Positions 1-9,169 are shown, counted from the stretch's first letter. The stretch: DNA of 64,000 nucleotides from Fibrobacter sp. (GCA_017475045.1 JAFVGH010000068.1:1-64000), one strand, 5' to 3'. The notes: generated by a model not told the origin, from the sequence alone. Program-made: numbers and translations.

Positions 1-372
1 GATTCCTTGGGGCTCACGCAGCAAGATGTCGCCGACAAGATGGGCACGACGCAAAGCGCTATCTCGCGTATTGCATCCTTGAAAACGAACCCTTCGTACA
101 AGCAGTTGCTGAAGATGTCGGAGGCCGTCGGTGGCGAACTGCACATAACTCCGATGAAGAGCATGACCGTCCAGGTTCCTTACGACTTGCAAGAAACAGT
201 ACGAAAGTTGGCGACCGAGGCTGGCTCAAGTCCTAACGATTTTCTTACAAGCATTCTGCGCAACGCAATAGAGCTAGAACGCGCGAACTGCATGAACAAA
301 ACGCTAGCCTTGAACTGCGTTGGCGAACGCAAGATCGAATACAGGGCAAAAAGGAAGAACTCGCGGGGGTGA
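1..372 (+). CDS. XRE-type helix-turn-helix regulator, 5' end cut by window
   Basis: The reading frame is open from base 1 and ends at 370-372, so the true start lies outside the window. The first ~45 visible residues form a lambda-repressor-like HTH (LTQQDVADKMGTTQSAISRI). A middle segment resembles a small ribbon-helix-helix or antitoxin tail (VQVPYDLQETVRKLATEAG), and the end is basic. HTH proteins of this size often act as antitoxins or autorepressors (family knowledge). No toxin partner is visible because the upstream side is missing. The TTG at base 7 is only the first in-frame alternative start, in the middle of the HTH, and should not be taken as the real start. It converges with the GH5 gene, with 35 bp between the two stops. 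Confidence 0.6.
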   Translation, partial: DSLGLTQQDVADKMGTTQSAISRIASLKTNPSYKQLLKMSEAVGGELHITPMKSMTVQVPYDLQETVRKLATEAGSSPNDFLTSILRNAIELERANCMNKTLALNCVGERKIEYRAKRKNSRG

Positions 373-407
373 TAAAAAATCACGTTAGCCCTTATTCACC
401 CGTCTGT

Positions 408-2141
408 TCACCTAATACGGTGGCCCGTCAAATCGAAACGCTTTCCGTTCTTTTCGACAAAGAGCATGCCGCCCTGTTTGCGGAGTCGCGGAGCCACCGC
501 CTCGGGTGAAACAGCAGGTAAAATTTCACGGATACCCGCCGTTGCATCCTTTTTGTCTTCGTAAAAAACCTTTGCCGAGTCCTTCTTTTCATCTTCGTTA
601 AGATTCGGAGTAGAGCCACTCTTTTCTTTTTCGCCGAACCTGATCCAGTCCACATTCACATAGCTACCGGCAATGGCAAGTTTCAAAACATGTTCGCCTG
701 CAGCAAGGTCCACCGTGCCAATATCGATTTCTTTGTACACATCCCAGGTCGTGTCGATCTTTTCGAAAGCAACCGTATCGCCAATTGCCTCGTCATCGAC
801 AAGGAGCAGGATTTTCGAGGTTTCAGAAGCCGTGGCCACGTTTACGGAAACGTTGTATTGACCATCGGAAGCGACCTTCACGCTGTATTCCAGCCACTCG
901 TCCACCTCGGTATAGCCAACCGCATAGCCCTTGCAGGCAACACTGCCGCAAGTCGCATCTTCAAGGGAAACCACATCCACGGCATCTTCGCGATAGGACT
1001 TGCCCTTGTTTGCGGCGTCCCTATCGTAAAAAGTGAAACGGTTTCCGCCCTTGTCATAGTTTTCGGCTTCTATGACCCCCGGAATCGCAGCGGGTTCACC
1101 GCCAAAAGCCTCCCGCACCGGCGGAGTCGTCTCGACCGTATCGGCCCAGGCCATTTTCATCCGGTCAACACCCGACTGGTTCACGATTTCGAGCTTGATG
1201 TTCGCCCCTTCGCCGGTGCGCTTGGTCATGCTGTACCAGTCACCATCGCGAAGCCCCGGCCAGTAAAAGCTGCCCATTTCCCATTCGCGCAGCTGGTCCG
1301 ACATGCCGCGGATATAGGCCATAAAGTAGTTGGTCGGAGTGGAATTGTAGTCCATGTAGTCGTAATGCACACCGTTCTTGTCACCGGGGCTCATGGCGCC
1401 GCCCCACTCCGTACACACCGTACGGTCAATGTACTTGCCCACCTTGCCCTTGAAGCTGTCTTTCCAGCCCTGTTCGGTAGTGATGCTCATGTTCCAGAAT
1501 GTGTATTCGTGTACCGCGAAAAGACAACCTTCGAAGCGGGGGTCGTCGGCAACGTCGGGCACGTTCCAGGCAAGGCCAGAACCATCTAGCAGAATATGGT
1601 CGCGGGGCACATTCGGGAATTTTCCCAGCCATTCGGCATAAAGGTCGCGCAGTTCCGTTTTGCTGTACATGTGCGGTTCGTTAAAGACTTCAAAATACGC
1701 ATTCGGGTGGTCGCCGTACTTTTCGACAACCTTTGCCCACATGCTCCACCAGTCATTCATGTTCTTGGGGCCTGCAGGTTGTGCCGGGCCCCAGTAGCCC
1801 ATCACCACGCGCCCCTTAGAAAGAGCCATGTCGATAACGCCCGTGTAGGTACCCCAAAACTTGGAAACCGTGGGTTCGTTTACCGGGATGCGTACGCTGT
1901 TGGTGCCGAACAGTTCCTGGAACTGCCCGATAACGCGGTCCGCCACTACGGAGGCCGACTGGTAATTGTCCGAAAGGCTCATGCCCGAAAGCACCAGCAC
2001 GTCAGACACGAAATTGTCGCGCTTGTCGGCCCAGTTGACCCCGCGGAACTGACTCGTCACCGCAAAAGAATTCACTGTCGAAATAGCCGTTGCCGCCAAA
2101 ACGGAACAGGCAACCCGCCTAATGTTTAGTTTGAACATCAT
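408..2141 (-). CDS. Secreted GH5-like glycoside hydrolase with CBM6
   Basis: 577 aa. Residues 1-28 are a signal peptide ending near VNSFA. The catalytic domain (about 30-340) carries the clan GH-A signatures: FNEP with acid/base Glu155, HEY at 211-213, and TEWGG with nucleophile Glu245. That points to a retaining beta-glycanase acting on plant cell-wall polysaccharide. A CBM6-like module follows (about 353-502), starting IEAENYD and ending VDWIRFG. After an acidic, lysine-rich linker comes a basic C-terminal tail ending KRFDLTGHRIR. Such tails are common on Fibrobacter secreted enzymes and could be an export or anchoring signal (inference). There are tandem ATG codons at 2141 and 2138, with AAGG-like bases just upstream. 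The substrate cannot be read from sequence; endoglucanase, mannanase and related activities are all possible. Confidence 0.85.
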   Translation of the reverse strand: MMFKLNIRRVACSVLAATAISTVNSFAVTSQFRGVNWADKRDNFVSDVLVLSGMSLSDNYQSASVVADRVIGQFQELFGTNSVRIPVNEPTVSKFWGTYTGVIDMALSKGRVVMGYWGPAQPAGPKNMNDWWSMWAKVVEKYGDHPNAYFEVFNEPHMYSKTELRDLYAEWLGKFPNVPRDHILLDGSGLAWNVPDVADDPRFEGCLFAVHEYTFWNMSITTEQGWKDSFKGKVGKYIDRTVCTEWGGAMSPGDKNGVHYDYMDYNSTPTNYFMAYIRGMSDQLREWEMGSFYWPGLRDGDWYSMTKRTGEGANIKLEIVNQSGVDRMKMAWADTVETTPPVREAFGGEPAAIPGVIEAENYDKGGNRFTFYDRDAANKGKSYREDAVDVVSLEDATCGSVACKGYAVGYTEVDEWLEYSVKVASDGQYNVSVNVATASETSKILLLVDDEAIGDTVAFEKIDTTWDVYKEIDIGTVDLAAGEHVLKLAIAGSYVNVDWIRFGEKEKSGSTPNLNEDEKKDSAKVFYEDKKDATAGIREILPAVSPEAVAPRLRKQGGMLFVEKNGKRFDLTGHRIR

Positions 2142-2270
2142 TGGACACCTTCAATCCCATTAAATCCATCCAGATACAAATTACCTTATGGAGGGCAAGA
2201 AAAGAACCCCTAAAAAAGATTTACTATGGACATTATGTCAACGGGAAAAGTGTTTTACTATTTTTACAAT

Positions 2271-4100
2271 ATGCGCTTATCCAAGAACATTTTCCCCGCC
2301 CTGTGCCTTGCGGTTGCCACTTCTGCAAGCCTCGCAACTGCCGCAGAGCCCGTCTATTCCCCCTTCCAGAAAGACGCCTACCTCACCTCCTCTTTCGGCG
2401 AGAACCGCGGCACCCGCTACCACGCCGGCGTGGACTACTCCACCCTCATGGAAGAAGGCTGGGTCATCTACGCGCCCGAAGACGGCAAGGTAGAAGAAGT
2501 GCGGGTTTCCCCCTTCTTTTACGGCAAGGTCATGTTCTACAAGGGCGAAAGCGGCAAGACCTGGGTTTTTGCCCACCAGAGCAGCTTCGGCAAGCTGGAC
2601 AGTCTCGTTTTCGCGGAACAGTACAGCAAAAAGAGCAATGACGTCATCTTGAAACCGGGCGTTTCCTATAAGAAGGGCGACACCCTGACATTCTCCGGGA
2701 GTACCGGAATCGGCAACCCCCACCTGCATCTTGAAATCCGCCAGGGCAAGAACAACGTGATTTCGCCCTGCGGCATAGGCGTCTACTGCGGCGACACCCT
2801 GGACCCCCAGATTTTCGGCATGGCCGTCTGGCAGAAAGACGACCTTTCCGTCACAAGCCCCGAAGCTCTGGACAAGGGATGCGTAGAGTACCCGGGCTGG
2901 AAAAAGGAGAAGGCCTATCTCGCGGTAAAGATCGCCGACTACAGCCGCCACCCCAAAGAAAACCCCATGTCCATCCGCAGGCTCACCCTGTGGGACGGCA
3001 AGAAAAAGGTCTACAACAAGGTCCAGGACACCCTGAGCTACGGCAACATGCTCAAGATCCGCACAGAACTGCTCTGGGCTGAAGAAGCTGACACCGCCGG
3101 GGACTGGCACTTCGTAGACGCCGCCCTGAAAGCGGGCTCCAAATACCGCATCGAGGTAGAAGACATGGTAGGCCGCAAGGTCACCCGGGATTTCACCTTC
3201 CAGGATTCCTGCGCAGGGAACTCCCCCATTCCGCAGATGCAGGTGCAGGAGGCTCCCGTCTACAGCTTCTTGAGCCGGAGCATGCTAAACCTTACCCTCT
3301 GCGACAAGGGAGGGGCTTTCAGCGTTTTGGACGACTCGCAAAAGATTCTCGAAGAAGACCTCTGCAAAGTATTCCCCCACAAGGGCATCACCCTCGGAAG
3401 CATCATCGACAAGCATTCCAAGGCAAGGTTCATCAAGCATAGCGGCGGACTCATCGCCATGCACCCCGTCCACAAAGACGAAAAGACAGTCCGGTGGGAA
3501 ACCTCCCTAGACAGCATGGCCATTTCCCAGAAGGTCACCAAGCTCCGCGGTTCCTTCGGAAACGAGACCCAGGTGCTGGCCGTCACCAGGACACACACCG
3601 ACAGCCTGGACTTTTACGAGTTCCACCCCAAGGGCCTTCATTTTACCGGAACGTGGGAAGTCTGCCTAGACCCAGGCAAAGAATCCGCCCCGCTATACTG
3701 GCTGGGCGAAACTAGCCGCCGGTGGTTCATCTTCAGCAAGCAAGAGGGCACAGGCAAGCGTTGCGCCCAGATGAACGAACTCAGGGACCTGGCCAACATT
3801 TTGAACAAGAACGCCCCCACCCTGGGTACCCCCTACTGGGGCAAGTCATTCATCATGGGCAAGGAGCAAGACGTGCTCCGCATTCCCACCCTGTTCCGCT
3901 ACGACGGATTCGAGAACGGCAACTCTATCGTGACCACCGTGAACGGCAACTGGATAGCCACCGAATACGATTCCGAACCCCGGGAAATCGTGCTGGAAGG
4001 CAGCCGCCTCAAGAAGGGCGACAAGCTGCACATCCAGCTAGAGGACGAAGCCCACAACAAGGCGGAATACGACGTGGTTGTTCCGAAGAAGGAAAAATAA
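2271..4100 (+). CDS. Exported M23-family metallopeptidase-like protein
   Basis: 609 aa from ATG 2271, chosen because it opens directly into a signal peptide (MRLSKNIFPALCLAV, cleavage near ATAA). The frame is open upstream to 2226, but that stretch does not look like a leader. The LytM/M23 zinc-site residues are present: His51 and Asp55 in RYHAGVDY, His102 in AHQSS, and HLH at 151-153 (GNPHLHLE). This suggests a peptidoglycan endopeptidase in the periplasm. The remaining ~440 residues look beta-rich and Ig-like and I do not recognise them; they may position the enzyme in the envelope. The stop overlaps the next gene's start (TAATG at 4098-4102), so the two are probably translationally coupled. 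Confidence 0.8.
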   Translation: MRLSKNIFPALCLAVATSASLATAAEPVYSPFQKDAYLTSSFGENRGTRYHAGVDYSTLMEEGWVIYAPEDGKVEEVRVSPFFYGKVMFYKGESGKTWVFAHQSSFGKLDSLVFAEQYSKKSNDVILKPGVSYKKGDTLTFSGSTGIGNPHLHLEIRQGKNNVISPCGIGVYCGDTLDPQIFGMAVWQKDDLSVTSPEALDKGCVEYPGWKKEKAYLAVKIADYSRHPKENPMSIRRLTLWDGKKKVYNKVQDTLSYGNMLKIRTELLWAEEADTAGDWHFVDAALKAGSKYRIEVEDMVGRKVTRDFTFQDSCAGNSPIPQMQVQEAPVYSFLSRSMLNLTLCDKGGAFSVLDDSQKILEEDLCKVFPHKGITLGSIIDKHSKARFIKHSGGLIAMHPVHKDEKTVRWETSLDSMAISQKVTKLRGSFGNETQVLAVTRTHTDSLDFYEFHPKGLHFTGTWEVCLDPGKESAPLYWLGETSRRWFIFSKQEGTGKRCAQMNELRDLANILNKNAPTLGTPYWGKSFIMGKEQDVLRIPTLFRYDGFENGNSIVTTVNGNWIATEYDSEPREIVLEGSRLKKGDKLHIQLEDEAHNKAEYDVVVPKKEK

Positions 4101-4858
4101 TGCGTTTGTCGTTTACAAAAATCATCTTTACAGTAGCCCTTGCATGCTCCGGGGTCTTTGCCCAGGATCTGTGCCCCCATTTTCTTTTGGAAAAGGACCT
4201 GGTGGTAAATATCGAGGGACGTTTCGTAAACGAGACCAAGTCACGCACCAGCCTAGACGTCCAGTGGCGCCACCACCCGCAGGCACTGGACACCTTCTTC
4301 GTGACATTTCCTAACGAAAAGCCCTTCCATTTTGTCACCGCTGGCGAATACCGCTATATGGAATTCGAGAACCCCAGGGTCAAGCGCCAGCTGGGGCTGC
4401 ACCACCTGCGGGAAACCATCGGGCAGACCCCGCTCAAGCTAGACGACCTGGAACTACTCGCCAACGGAAGTTTTCTCTGCAAGGACACCACCGAACAGCC
4501 CGCCACTATCCTTTCTACGGCTTTTTCCAACATGTGGTGGTCCATGTCTACAAACCGCCTAGAAGAGCCCGACTCCATCGCCATGCGCGGGGCCTTCAAG
4601 GAATCAAGAACTTTCAGGGTCAGACAATGGAAAGACTTCTCGGGAACAAGGCTCCCCACATTGGTAAAGCTGTCAAGCGACAAGTACCAGGGTGAAATCT
4701 GGGTGCGTTCCGCCTACACCGCCGAGGCCCTGAAAGAAGACCCCATAAAGTCCCGCTACAAGAACGGGTTCAACGGCCTATTCCGAAAGGTCCCGGGAGA
4801 GGGGAAACGGAAAATACCCCTCATACTCAAGTTGAACCAGGAACTCCTGCGCAACTGA
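4100..4858 (+). CDS. Exported protein of unknown function, coupled to M23 gene
   Basis: 252 aa. The ATG at 4100 shares an A with the stop of the M23 gene, and the product begins with a clear signal peptide (MRLSFTKIIFTVALAC, ending GVFAQ). No domain is recognised. The mature part is mixed alpha/beta, has two Cys (CPHF near residue 27 and FLCKD further in) and a basic C-terminal end. The open frame extends back to 3722, but that part is a shadow of the M23 gene. The last 81 bp overlap the convergent gene on the other strand. Given the coupling, a role as partner of the peptidase is plausible but not shown. Confidence 0.7.
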   Translation: MRLSFTKIIFTVALACSGVFAQDLCPHFLLEKDLVVNIEGRFVNETKSRTSLDVQWRHHPQALDTFFVTFPNEKPFHFVTAGEYRYMEFENPRVKRQLGLHHLRETIGQTPLKLDDLELLANGSFLCKDTTEQPATILSTAFSNMWWSMSTNRLEEPDSIAMRGAFKESRTFRVRQWKDFSGTRLPTLVKLSSDKYQGEIWVRSAYTAEALKEDPIKSRYKNGFNGLFRKVPGEGKRKIPLILKLNQELLRN

Positions 4859-5761
4859 GCCGTCGTAGAACCTGGACTTGTGCCGTTTCCAACCGCCGAA
4901 CTGCAGCGTGACGCTGTTCAGACCTTTATTCCAGGAAAATTGCGGGCCAGCCTTGATTATCCCGTAACCCAGGGATTCCTTTTCTACGGAGCCGCCCTTG
5001 CGCAAGTAACCGGTGCGTAGGTAGTTCGTCTCGAAAACGCCCGCAAAGTATTCGTTGAAGGCCAGGCGACCGTAGAACTGCAGTTCCATCAAGAAATCCC
5101 TGTTGAATATGGGCATGTTCCTTTTGTAGTCGTAGCTCTTGGCTTCAAAGTCCGTAGTGATGTCCGACAGCACGTAATGGACGCCAACACCCAGCAGCGA
5201 TCCCGCCTTGAAGAAGTATTCCACCGAAGCGCCAAAGTCGAACAGCTGGGAGTAGTCCCAGGCCGCAGAATCGTTTTGCCGCACATTGTCGGAGATGTAG
5301 TCGGCATTCCAGGTTTCCGCAATTTTGCCGGACCCCGAAACATCCGATGTCACCATTTCCAGGTTGGAATTGAAGTAGAGGTAACTCTCGTACATGAAAG
5401 ACACCTCCAATTGGGGGTTCGTTTTTATGGGACGTAAACCGAGACCAGCCGTATATCCACCATAGAAGGGCGACACCTCTAGAGAAGCCTCCATCCTCAG
5501 GTAGGTGGGATTCATTCCAAGAGCAGCGCCATAATTCAAGCTGTCCAGTGGTTCGAGCCAGGTATACCGCAAGGAGCCCTCGGCCTGGGGCAACCACTGC
5601 CCCCATACAAAGGGTGTATTCCCCATGAGCCGCCACGATAGGTTGGGGCCATAGCGGAAGCCATTCTGGGCACTCTGGTTAAAGTCACCGGCAATAGCCG
5701 ATGCAGCCATCAACAAGAACACAACCAGAAATCGCGCCAATGTCATGCGAATCGCTGTCAT
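4778..5761 (-). CDS. Probable outer-membrane beta-barrel protein
   Basis: 327 aa. The signal peptide is MTAIRMTLARFLVVFLLMAASAIAG; ATG 5746 is an alternative start. The mature part alternates aromatic and polar residues in short strands (for example GYTAGLGLRPI, QFYGRLAFNEYFAGVF, SVTLQFGGWKRH), as in outer-membrane beta barrels or surface beta proteins. No specific family is recognised. The C-terminus (PFPLSRDLSE) lacks the usual terminal aromatic, and this end lies in the 81-bp overlap with the convergent gene. A shorter original end, or a shifted stop, is therefore possible. Confidence 0.6.
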   Translation of the reverse strand: MTAIRMTLARFLVVFLLMAASAIAGDFNQSAQNGFRYGPNLSWRLMGNTPFVWGQWLPQAEGSLRYTWLEPLDSLNYGAALGMNPTYLRMEASLEVSPFYGGYTAGLGLRPIKTNPQLEVSFMYESYLYFNSNLEMVTSDVSGSGKIAETWNADYISDNVRQNDSAAWDYSQLFDFGASVEYFFKAGSLLGVGVHYVLSDITTDFEAKSYDYKRNMPIFNRDFLMELQFYGRLAFNEYFAGVFETNYLRTGYLRKGGSVEKESLGYGIIKAGPQFSWNKGLNSVTLQFGGWKRHKSRFYDGSVAQEFLVQLEYEGYFPFPLSRDLSE

Positions 5762-5845
5762 TTACGTAAAAAATTAAAAATTTTTGTTCCTTTTCAATCA
5801 CAAATTCTTATTTTTATCGGCAAATAAATCTTTATAGGAGAATCT

Positions 5846-6286
5846 ATGAAATTTTCTTATTTGTGCCTCCTGGGGCTTTCGGCCATGATGTTCTGGAGCT
5901 GCGCCAGCCGCTATTCCTCTCCGGTTCTTATCGAACGTGGTGAAGGCCGCAAGGAATACGAACGTGAATATTTCGCCATCAAGGAGAGCATGGGCATCGA
6001 CAAGCGCCTCAAGGACGTGTTCAAGCAGGGCTACATCGAAGAGGGCATGACCAACGACATGGTGAACCTGCTGTGGGGCCCTCCTGACCATGAAAAGACC
6101 GACGATTCTACCAGCGTGTGGGAATACTACACCCGCGAAGGGGAGCTCATCACCCGCCTTTTCTGGAAGCACCCCGACGAAGCCCGTCTCAAGGGTTACG
6201 AAGAGGAATGGATTCTCGTGAAGATCGAGGGTGACCGCTACGGTGGCTCCCCGGCCCCCACCTCCAGCAAGTCCAGCAACTACTAA
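5846..6286 (+). CDS. BamE/SmpA-like small lipoprotein
   Basis: 146 aa. The N-terminus is a lipoprotein signal (LLGLSAMMFWSC, lipid-modified Cys19). The core contains the BamE/SmpA-type segment GMTNDMVNLLWGPPD followed by a predicted beta hairpin (VWEYYTREG, ITRLFW). This fold is used by small outer-membrane lipoproteins that assist beta-barrel assembly (family knowledge); the assignment to BamE itself is inference. The ribosome site AGGAG lies at 5836-5840. A strong hairpin terminator follows, so it is probably monocistronic. Confidence 0.65.
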   Translation: MKFSYLCLLGLSAMMFWSCASRYSSPVLIERGEGRKEYEREYFAIKESMGIDKRLKDVFKQGYIEEGMTNDMVNLLWGPPDHEKTDDSTSVWEYYTREGELITRLFWKHPDEARLKGYEEEWILVKIEGDRYGGSPAPTSSKSSNY

Positions 6287-6299
6287 TTTGTGCAATCGT

Positions 6300-6325
6300 C
6301 CCGGCCTAGAGGCCGGGGCTTTTTG
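6300..6325 (+). terminator. Intrinsic terminator after SmpA-like gene
   Basis: A 7-bp GC stem (CCCGGCC / GGCCGGG, 6300-6306 and 6311-6317, loop TAGA) is followed by GCTTTTT. It lies 13 bp after the stop of the lipoprotein gene. Confidence 0.85.
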
Positions 6326-6346
6326 CACCCACCGGCGACCTTTGTC

Positions 6347-6367
6347 ATGCCCGCCTTGAGCGGGCAT
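6347..6367. repeat. REP-like palindrome, CTTGA loop
   Basis: ATGCCCGC (6347-6354), loop CTTGA, GCGGGCAT (6360-6367). The loop and layout match the palindrome at 40542-40562, which has the same CTTGA loop when read on the other strand. This suggests a dispersed short palindromic family. Confidence 0.6.
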
Positions 6368-6465
6368 CGCCTTTTTTACAGCCAAATGCCACGCCGGACT
6401 ACCGATTGCGGTTGTTTTTTTCTACATTTACGCCCGTTAAATTTAAACCCTCTAAGGAGTATTCT

Positions 6466-7227
6466 ATGCGTCAGTATATCATCGCTGGTAACTGGAAAAT
6501 GAACAAGACCGTGAGCGAATCCGTGGAACTCGCCAAGGCCATCGTCGAAGCCGTCAAGGACGTGAAGAAGACCGAAGTGGTCATCGGCCCCACCTACCTC
6601 GCCGCCGCCAAGGTTGCCGACGTCATCAAGGGCTCTAACGTGAAGCTCGCCATCCAGGACATCCACTGGCAGGACCAGGGCGCATTCACCGGTAAGGTTT
6701 CCGTGGACATGGTCAAGGAAATCGGTGCCGACTACATCATCATCGGTCACTCCGAACAGCGCCAGTACTTCCATGAAACTGACGAAACCGTGAACCTGAA
6801 GGTCAAGAAGACACTCGCCGCCGGCATCAAGCCCATCATCTGCATCGGTGAAACCCTCGACGAACGCAATGGCGGCAAGCTCGAAGCCGTTCTCAGCACC
6901 CAGGTCAAGGGCGCCTTCAAGGACGTTTCCGCCGAAGACGCTGCCAAGTGCGTGCTGGCCTACGAACCCGTCTGGGCAATCGGCACCGGCGTTGTCGCTA
7001 CCGACGAACAGGCTCAGGACACCCAGGCTTTCGTCCGCTCCGTGGTCAAGGAAATCTACGGCGAAGCCGTTGCCGAAGGCATGCGCATCCAGTACGGTGG
7101 TTCCATGAAGCCGGGTAACGCAGCCGGCCTCCTGGCCCAGAAGGACATCGACGGTGGTCTCATCGGTGGTGCAGCCCTCAAGGCCGACACCTTCAAGGGT
7201 ATCATCGACGCTGCCGAAGCCCGCTAA
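6466..7227 (+). CDS. tpiA: Triosephosphate isomerase
   Basis: 253 aa, the usual length for the family. It interconverts dihydroxyacetone phosphate and glyceraldehyde 3-phosphate in the cytoplasm. Catalytic residues are in the expected places: Asn9 and Lys11 (GNWKMNK), His95 (IIGHSEQR) and Glu167 (AYEPVWAIGTG). The phosphate-binding loops YGGS and GGAALK are also present. I chose ATG 6466 because TAAGGAG sits about 5-11 bp upstream and the protein starts in register with the family. The frame is open upstream to 6406, but that part is not conserved in character. It lies just ahead of secG, with 38 bp between them, a pairing common in bacteria. Confidence 0.97.
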   Translation: MRQYIIAGNWKMNKTVSESVELAKAIVEAVKDVKKTEVVIGPTYLAAAKVADVIKGSNVKLAIQDIHWQDQGAFTGKVSVDMVKEIGADYIIIGHSEQRQYFHETDETVNLKVKKTLAAGIKPIICIGETLDERNGGKLEAVLSTQVKGAFKDVSAEDAAKCVLAYEPVWAIGTGVVATDEQAQDTQAFVRSVVKEIYGEAVAEGMRIQYGGSMKPGNAAGLLAQKDIDGGLIGGAALKADTFKGIIDAAEAR

Positions 7228-7265
7228 TCGGCAAGTCACAACCATTTAACCTAAGGTAATAGACT

Positions 7266-7676
7266 ATGACAACACTCTTTTGGATTGGAATCGTCCTCCA
7301 CGTGTTCCTCTGCCTGTTCCTCATGTTGCTCGTGCTCGTGCAGAACGACAAGATGGGCGGCCTCGCTGGCCTCGGCGGAATGACTTCCCAGTCTGCATTC
7401 TCCACCGCAGGTGCGGCCACCTTCATCCAGAAGCTGACCCGTGGTGTCGCAGTGCTGTTCTTCATCGTGGTTTTCGCTCTCGGCCTCATTACGGCCAAGC
7501 AGGACCAGGCCGTGGAAGAGTCCGCCATGCAGAAGGCTAACCGCGAAAGCGCCGCCCAGCAGGCTCCGACTATCCCGGCCCTTCCCGGTGACTTTGCCGC
7601 TCCCGCCGCTGACGCGCCTGCTGCAGAAGCCCCGGCTGCTCCGGCTGAAGCGCCTGCTGCCCCGGCCGCCGAGTAA
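7266..7676 (+). CDS. secG: SecG, protein translocase subunit
   Basis: 136 aa. Two membrane segments (about 4-24 and 59-78) flank a Gly-rich loop with the SecG signature LVLVQNDKMGGLAGLGG, followed by FIQKLTR. It stabilises the SecYEG channel in the inner membrane. The C-terminal ~45 residues are an Ala/Pro-rich tail (repeats of PAAEAPAA type) not found in short SecG proteins. A similar tail occurs on the FKBP protein at 36180-37355. TAAGGTAA lies just upstream of the ATG. The gene is followed by an intrinsic terminator. Confidence 0.92.
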   Translation: MTTLFWIGIVLHVFLCLFLMLLVLVQNDKMGGLAGLGGMTSQSAFSTAGAATFIQKLTRGVAVLFFIVVFALGLITAKQDQAVEESAMQKANRESAAQQAPTIPALPGDFAAPAADAPAAEAPAAPAEAPAAPAAE

Positions 7677-7697
7677 AGAAATCCAACCGCTTATGGA

Positions 7698-7731
7698 AGT
7701 CCGCTCTTGGAAACAAGCGCGGACTTTTTTC
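7698..7731 (+). terminator. Intrinsic terminator after secG
   Basis: AGTCCGC (7698-7704) pairs with GCGGACT (7719-7725), followed by six T. It ends the tpiA-secG unit. Confidence 0.85.
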
Positions 7732-7772
7732 GTTCCCGCTCTTAATTCTTAATTTTGTCACGAGGTTTTATC

Positions 7773-9134
7773 ATGCAGAATTCTCTAGTCGCACCTGTAG
7801 GCATTCTCGGCTTTGGCGTCGAGGGCCAGAGCACCTTCAACTATCTTGTACGCACGGGCATCAAGGACATCGTGGTCATGGACAAGAACCCGGTGACCTT
7901 GCCGGCCGTACCCGCCGGCGTGAACGTCAGGACTTTTGACGGCGAGGGCTACCTGGACGGTCTCAAGGACTGCGTCACCGTAGTGCGCTCCGCCGGGGTC
8001 TACCCCATGAGCAAGGAGCTGTTCCAGTTCCAGATGAACGGTGGGCTCATGACCAGCCAGATCCAGCTGTTTTTAGAACAAACTAAATCCAAGAAGACGG
8101 TAGGTGTCACCGGAACTCTCGGCAAGGGCTCCACCGTCAGCATGATAAGCCACATTTTGAACGCCGTAGGGGTCGCCAACGAAATCGGTGGAAACTTCGG
8201 CGTGCCTGCCCTGGACCTTCTGCAAACAGAAACTCCCGACCGCATAAGCATCCTGGAGCTTTCCAGCTTCCAGCTCATGACCCTTTCAGTTTCCCCTGAC
8301 GTGGCCGTAGTGCTCCGGGTTTCTACCGAGCACCTGGACTGGCACAAGTCCGTAGAGGAATACCGTGACGCCAAGGCCAACCTGGTCCGCTGGCAAAAGC
8401 GTGACGGGGCCTGCGTATTCCTGAAAGACGCAGCCCCCACCGCAAAGATTGCCTCTGAAAGCCCCGCCAAGACCAAGTACGCCGTCGCCCTCGCCGACGG
8501 CCAGAGCAACGGAGAGGGCGACGCCGTCATCGATGGAGCCACGCTTACCATCGATGGCGAAAAGCTGTTCCTTTCGGACTGCAAGGTCCGGGGAATCTAC
8601 CAGCTGGAGAACATGGCGGCGGCGACGCTTGCTTGCAAAGCCCTAGGCATACGGGTGGCCGACGCCTTTGCCGCCCTCAAGACCTACGACACCCTTCCCT
8701 TCCGCATGGAATTCAAGGGCGAAAAGGGCGGCATCGAGTTCTTCAACGACAGCTACGCCACCCGCCCCGACGCAACCATCGCCGCCACGGCCAGCATGGA
8801 CCGTCCCTTCGCCCTGATCCTCGGCGGCTCCGAAAAGAACGCCGACTTTACCGAGCTTTCCAAGATTCTCGTGACGGAGCGTCCGAACCTCAAGCGCATA
8901 GCCCTTATCGGAGCCACCGCGGAGCGCATGCTGGAATCCCTCGCGCAGGCCGGGCTTGATACGGCAAAGATCGCCGCCAAGATCTTCCCCACCCTAGAAG
9001 AAGCCTTCCAGGACAGCCTTTCCATCGGCAAGGGCGGCATCGTCATCATGAGCCCCGCCTGCGCAAGCTTTGGGCTGTTCAAGAACTACAAGGAGCGCGG
9101 AAAAGCCTTCGACAAGCTGGTAGAGGCGGTTTAA
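7773..9134 (+). CDS. murD: UDP-N-acetylmuramoylalanine--D-glutamate ligase
   Basis: 453 aa. It adds D-Glu to UDP-MurNAc-L-Ala in peptidoglycan precursor synthesis. It shows an N-terminal Rossmann-like domain (GILGFGVEGQS) and an ATP loop GVTGTLGKGSTV around residue 111 (Mur consensus GTNGKST, here with Leu and an extra Gly). The central domain has the STEHLDWH motif, and the C-terminal domain has NDSYATRPDATIAA and LGGSEKNADF, which is characteristic of MurD among Mur ligases. ATG 7773 is preferred over TTG 7755 because ACGAGG precedes it. The gene stands outside a dcw cluster. Confidence 0.93.
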   Translation: MQNSLVAPVGILGFGVEGQSTFNYLVRTGIKDIVVMDKNPVTLPAVPAGVNVRTFDGEGYLDGLKDCVTVVRSAGVYPMSKELFQFQMNGGLMTSQIQLFLEQTKSKKTVGVTGTLGKGSTVSMISHILNAVGVANEIGGNFGVPALDLLQTETPDRISILELSSFQLMTLSVSPDVAVVLRVSTEHLDWHKSVEEYRDAKANLVRWQKRDGACVFLKDAAPTAKIASESPAKTKYAVALADGQSNGEGDAVIDGATLTIDGEKLFLSDCKVRGIYQLENMAAATLACKALGIRVADAFAALKTYDTLPFRMEFKGEKGGIEFFNDSYATRPDATIAATASMDRPFALILGGSEKNADFTELSKILVTERPNLKRIALIGATAERMLESLAQAGLDTAKIAAKIFPTLEEAFQDSLSIGKGGIVIMSPACASFGLFKNYKERGKAFDKLVEAV

Positions 9135-9169
9135 CCCCGTTTTTTCACAAAAAAAGCCCCCATTCCCCC

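Noticed and set aside
690-1589. 299-codon frame on + opposite the GH5 gene
   Set aside because: The opposite strand carries intact GH5 catalytic and CBM6 motifs; this frame has no recognisable features.
3722-4099. N-terminal extension of the exported protein at 4100
   Set aside because: Out-of-frame shadow of the M23 gene, Arg/Gln/His-rich; the real start with signal peptide is ATG 4100.
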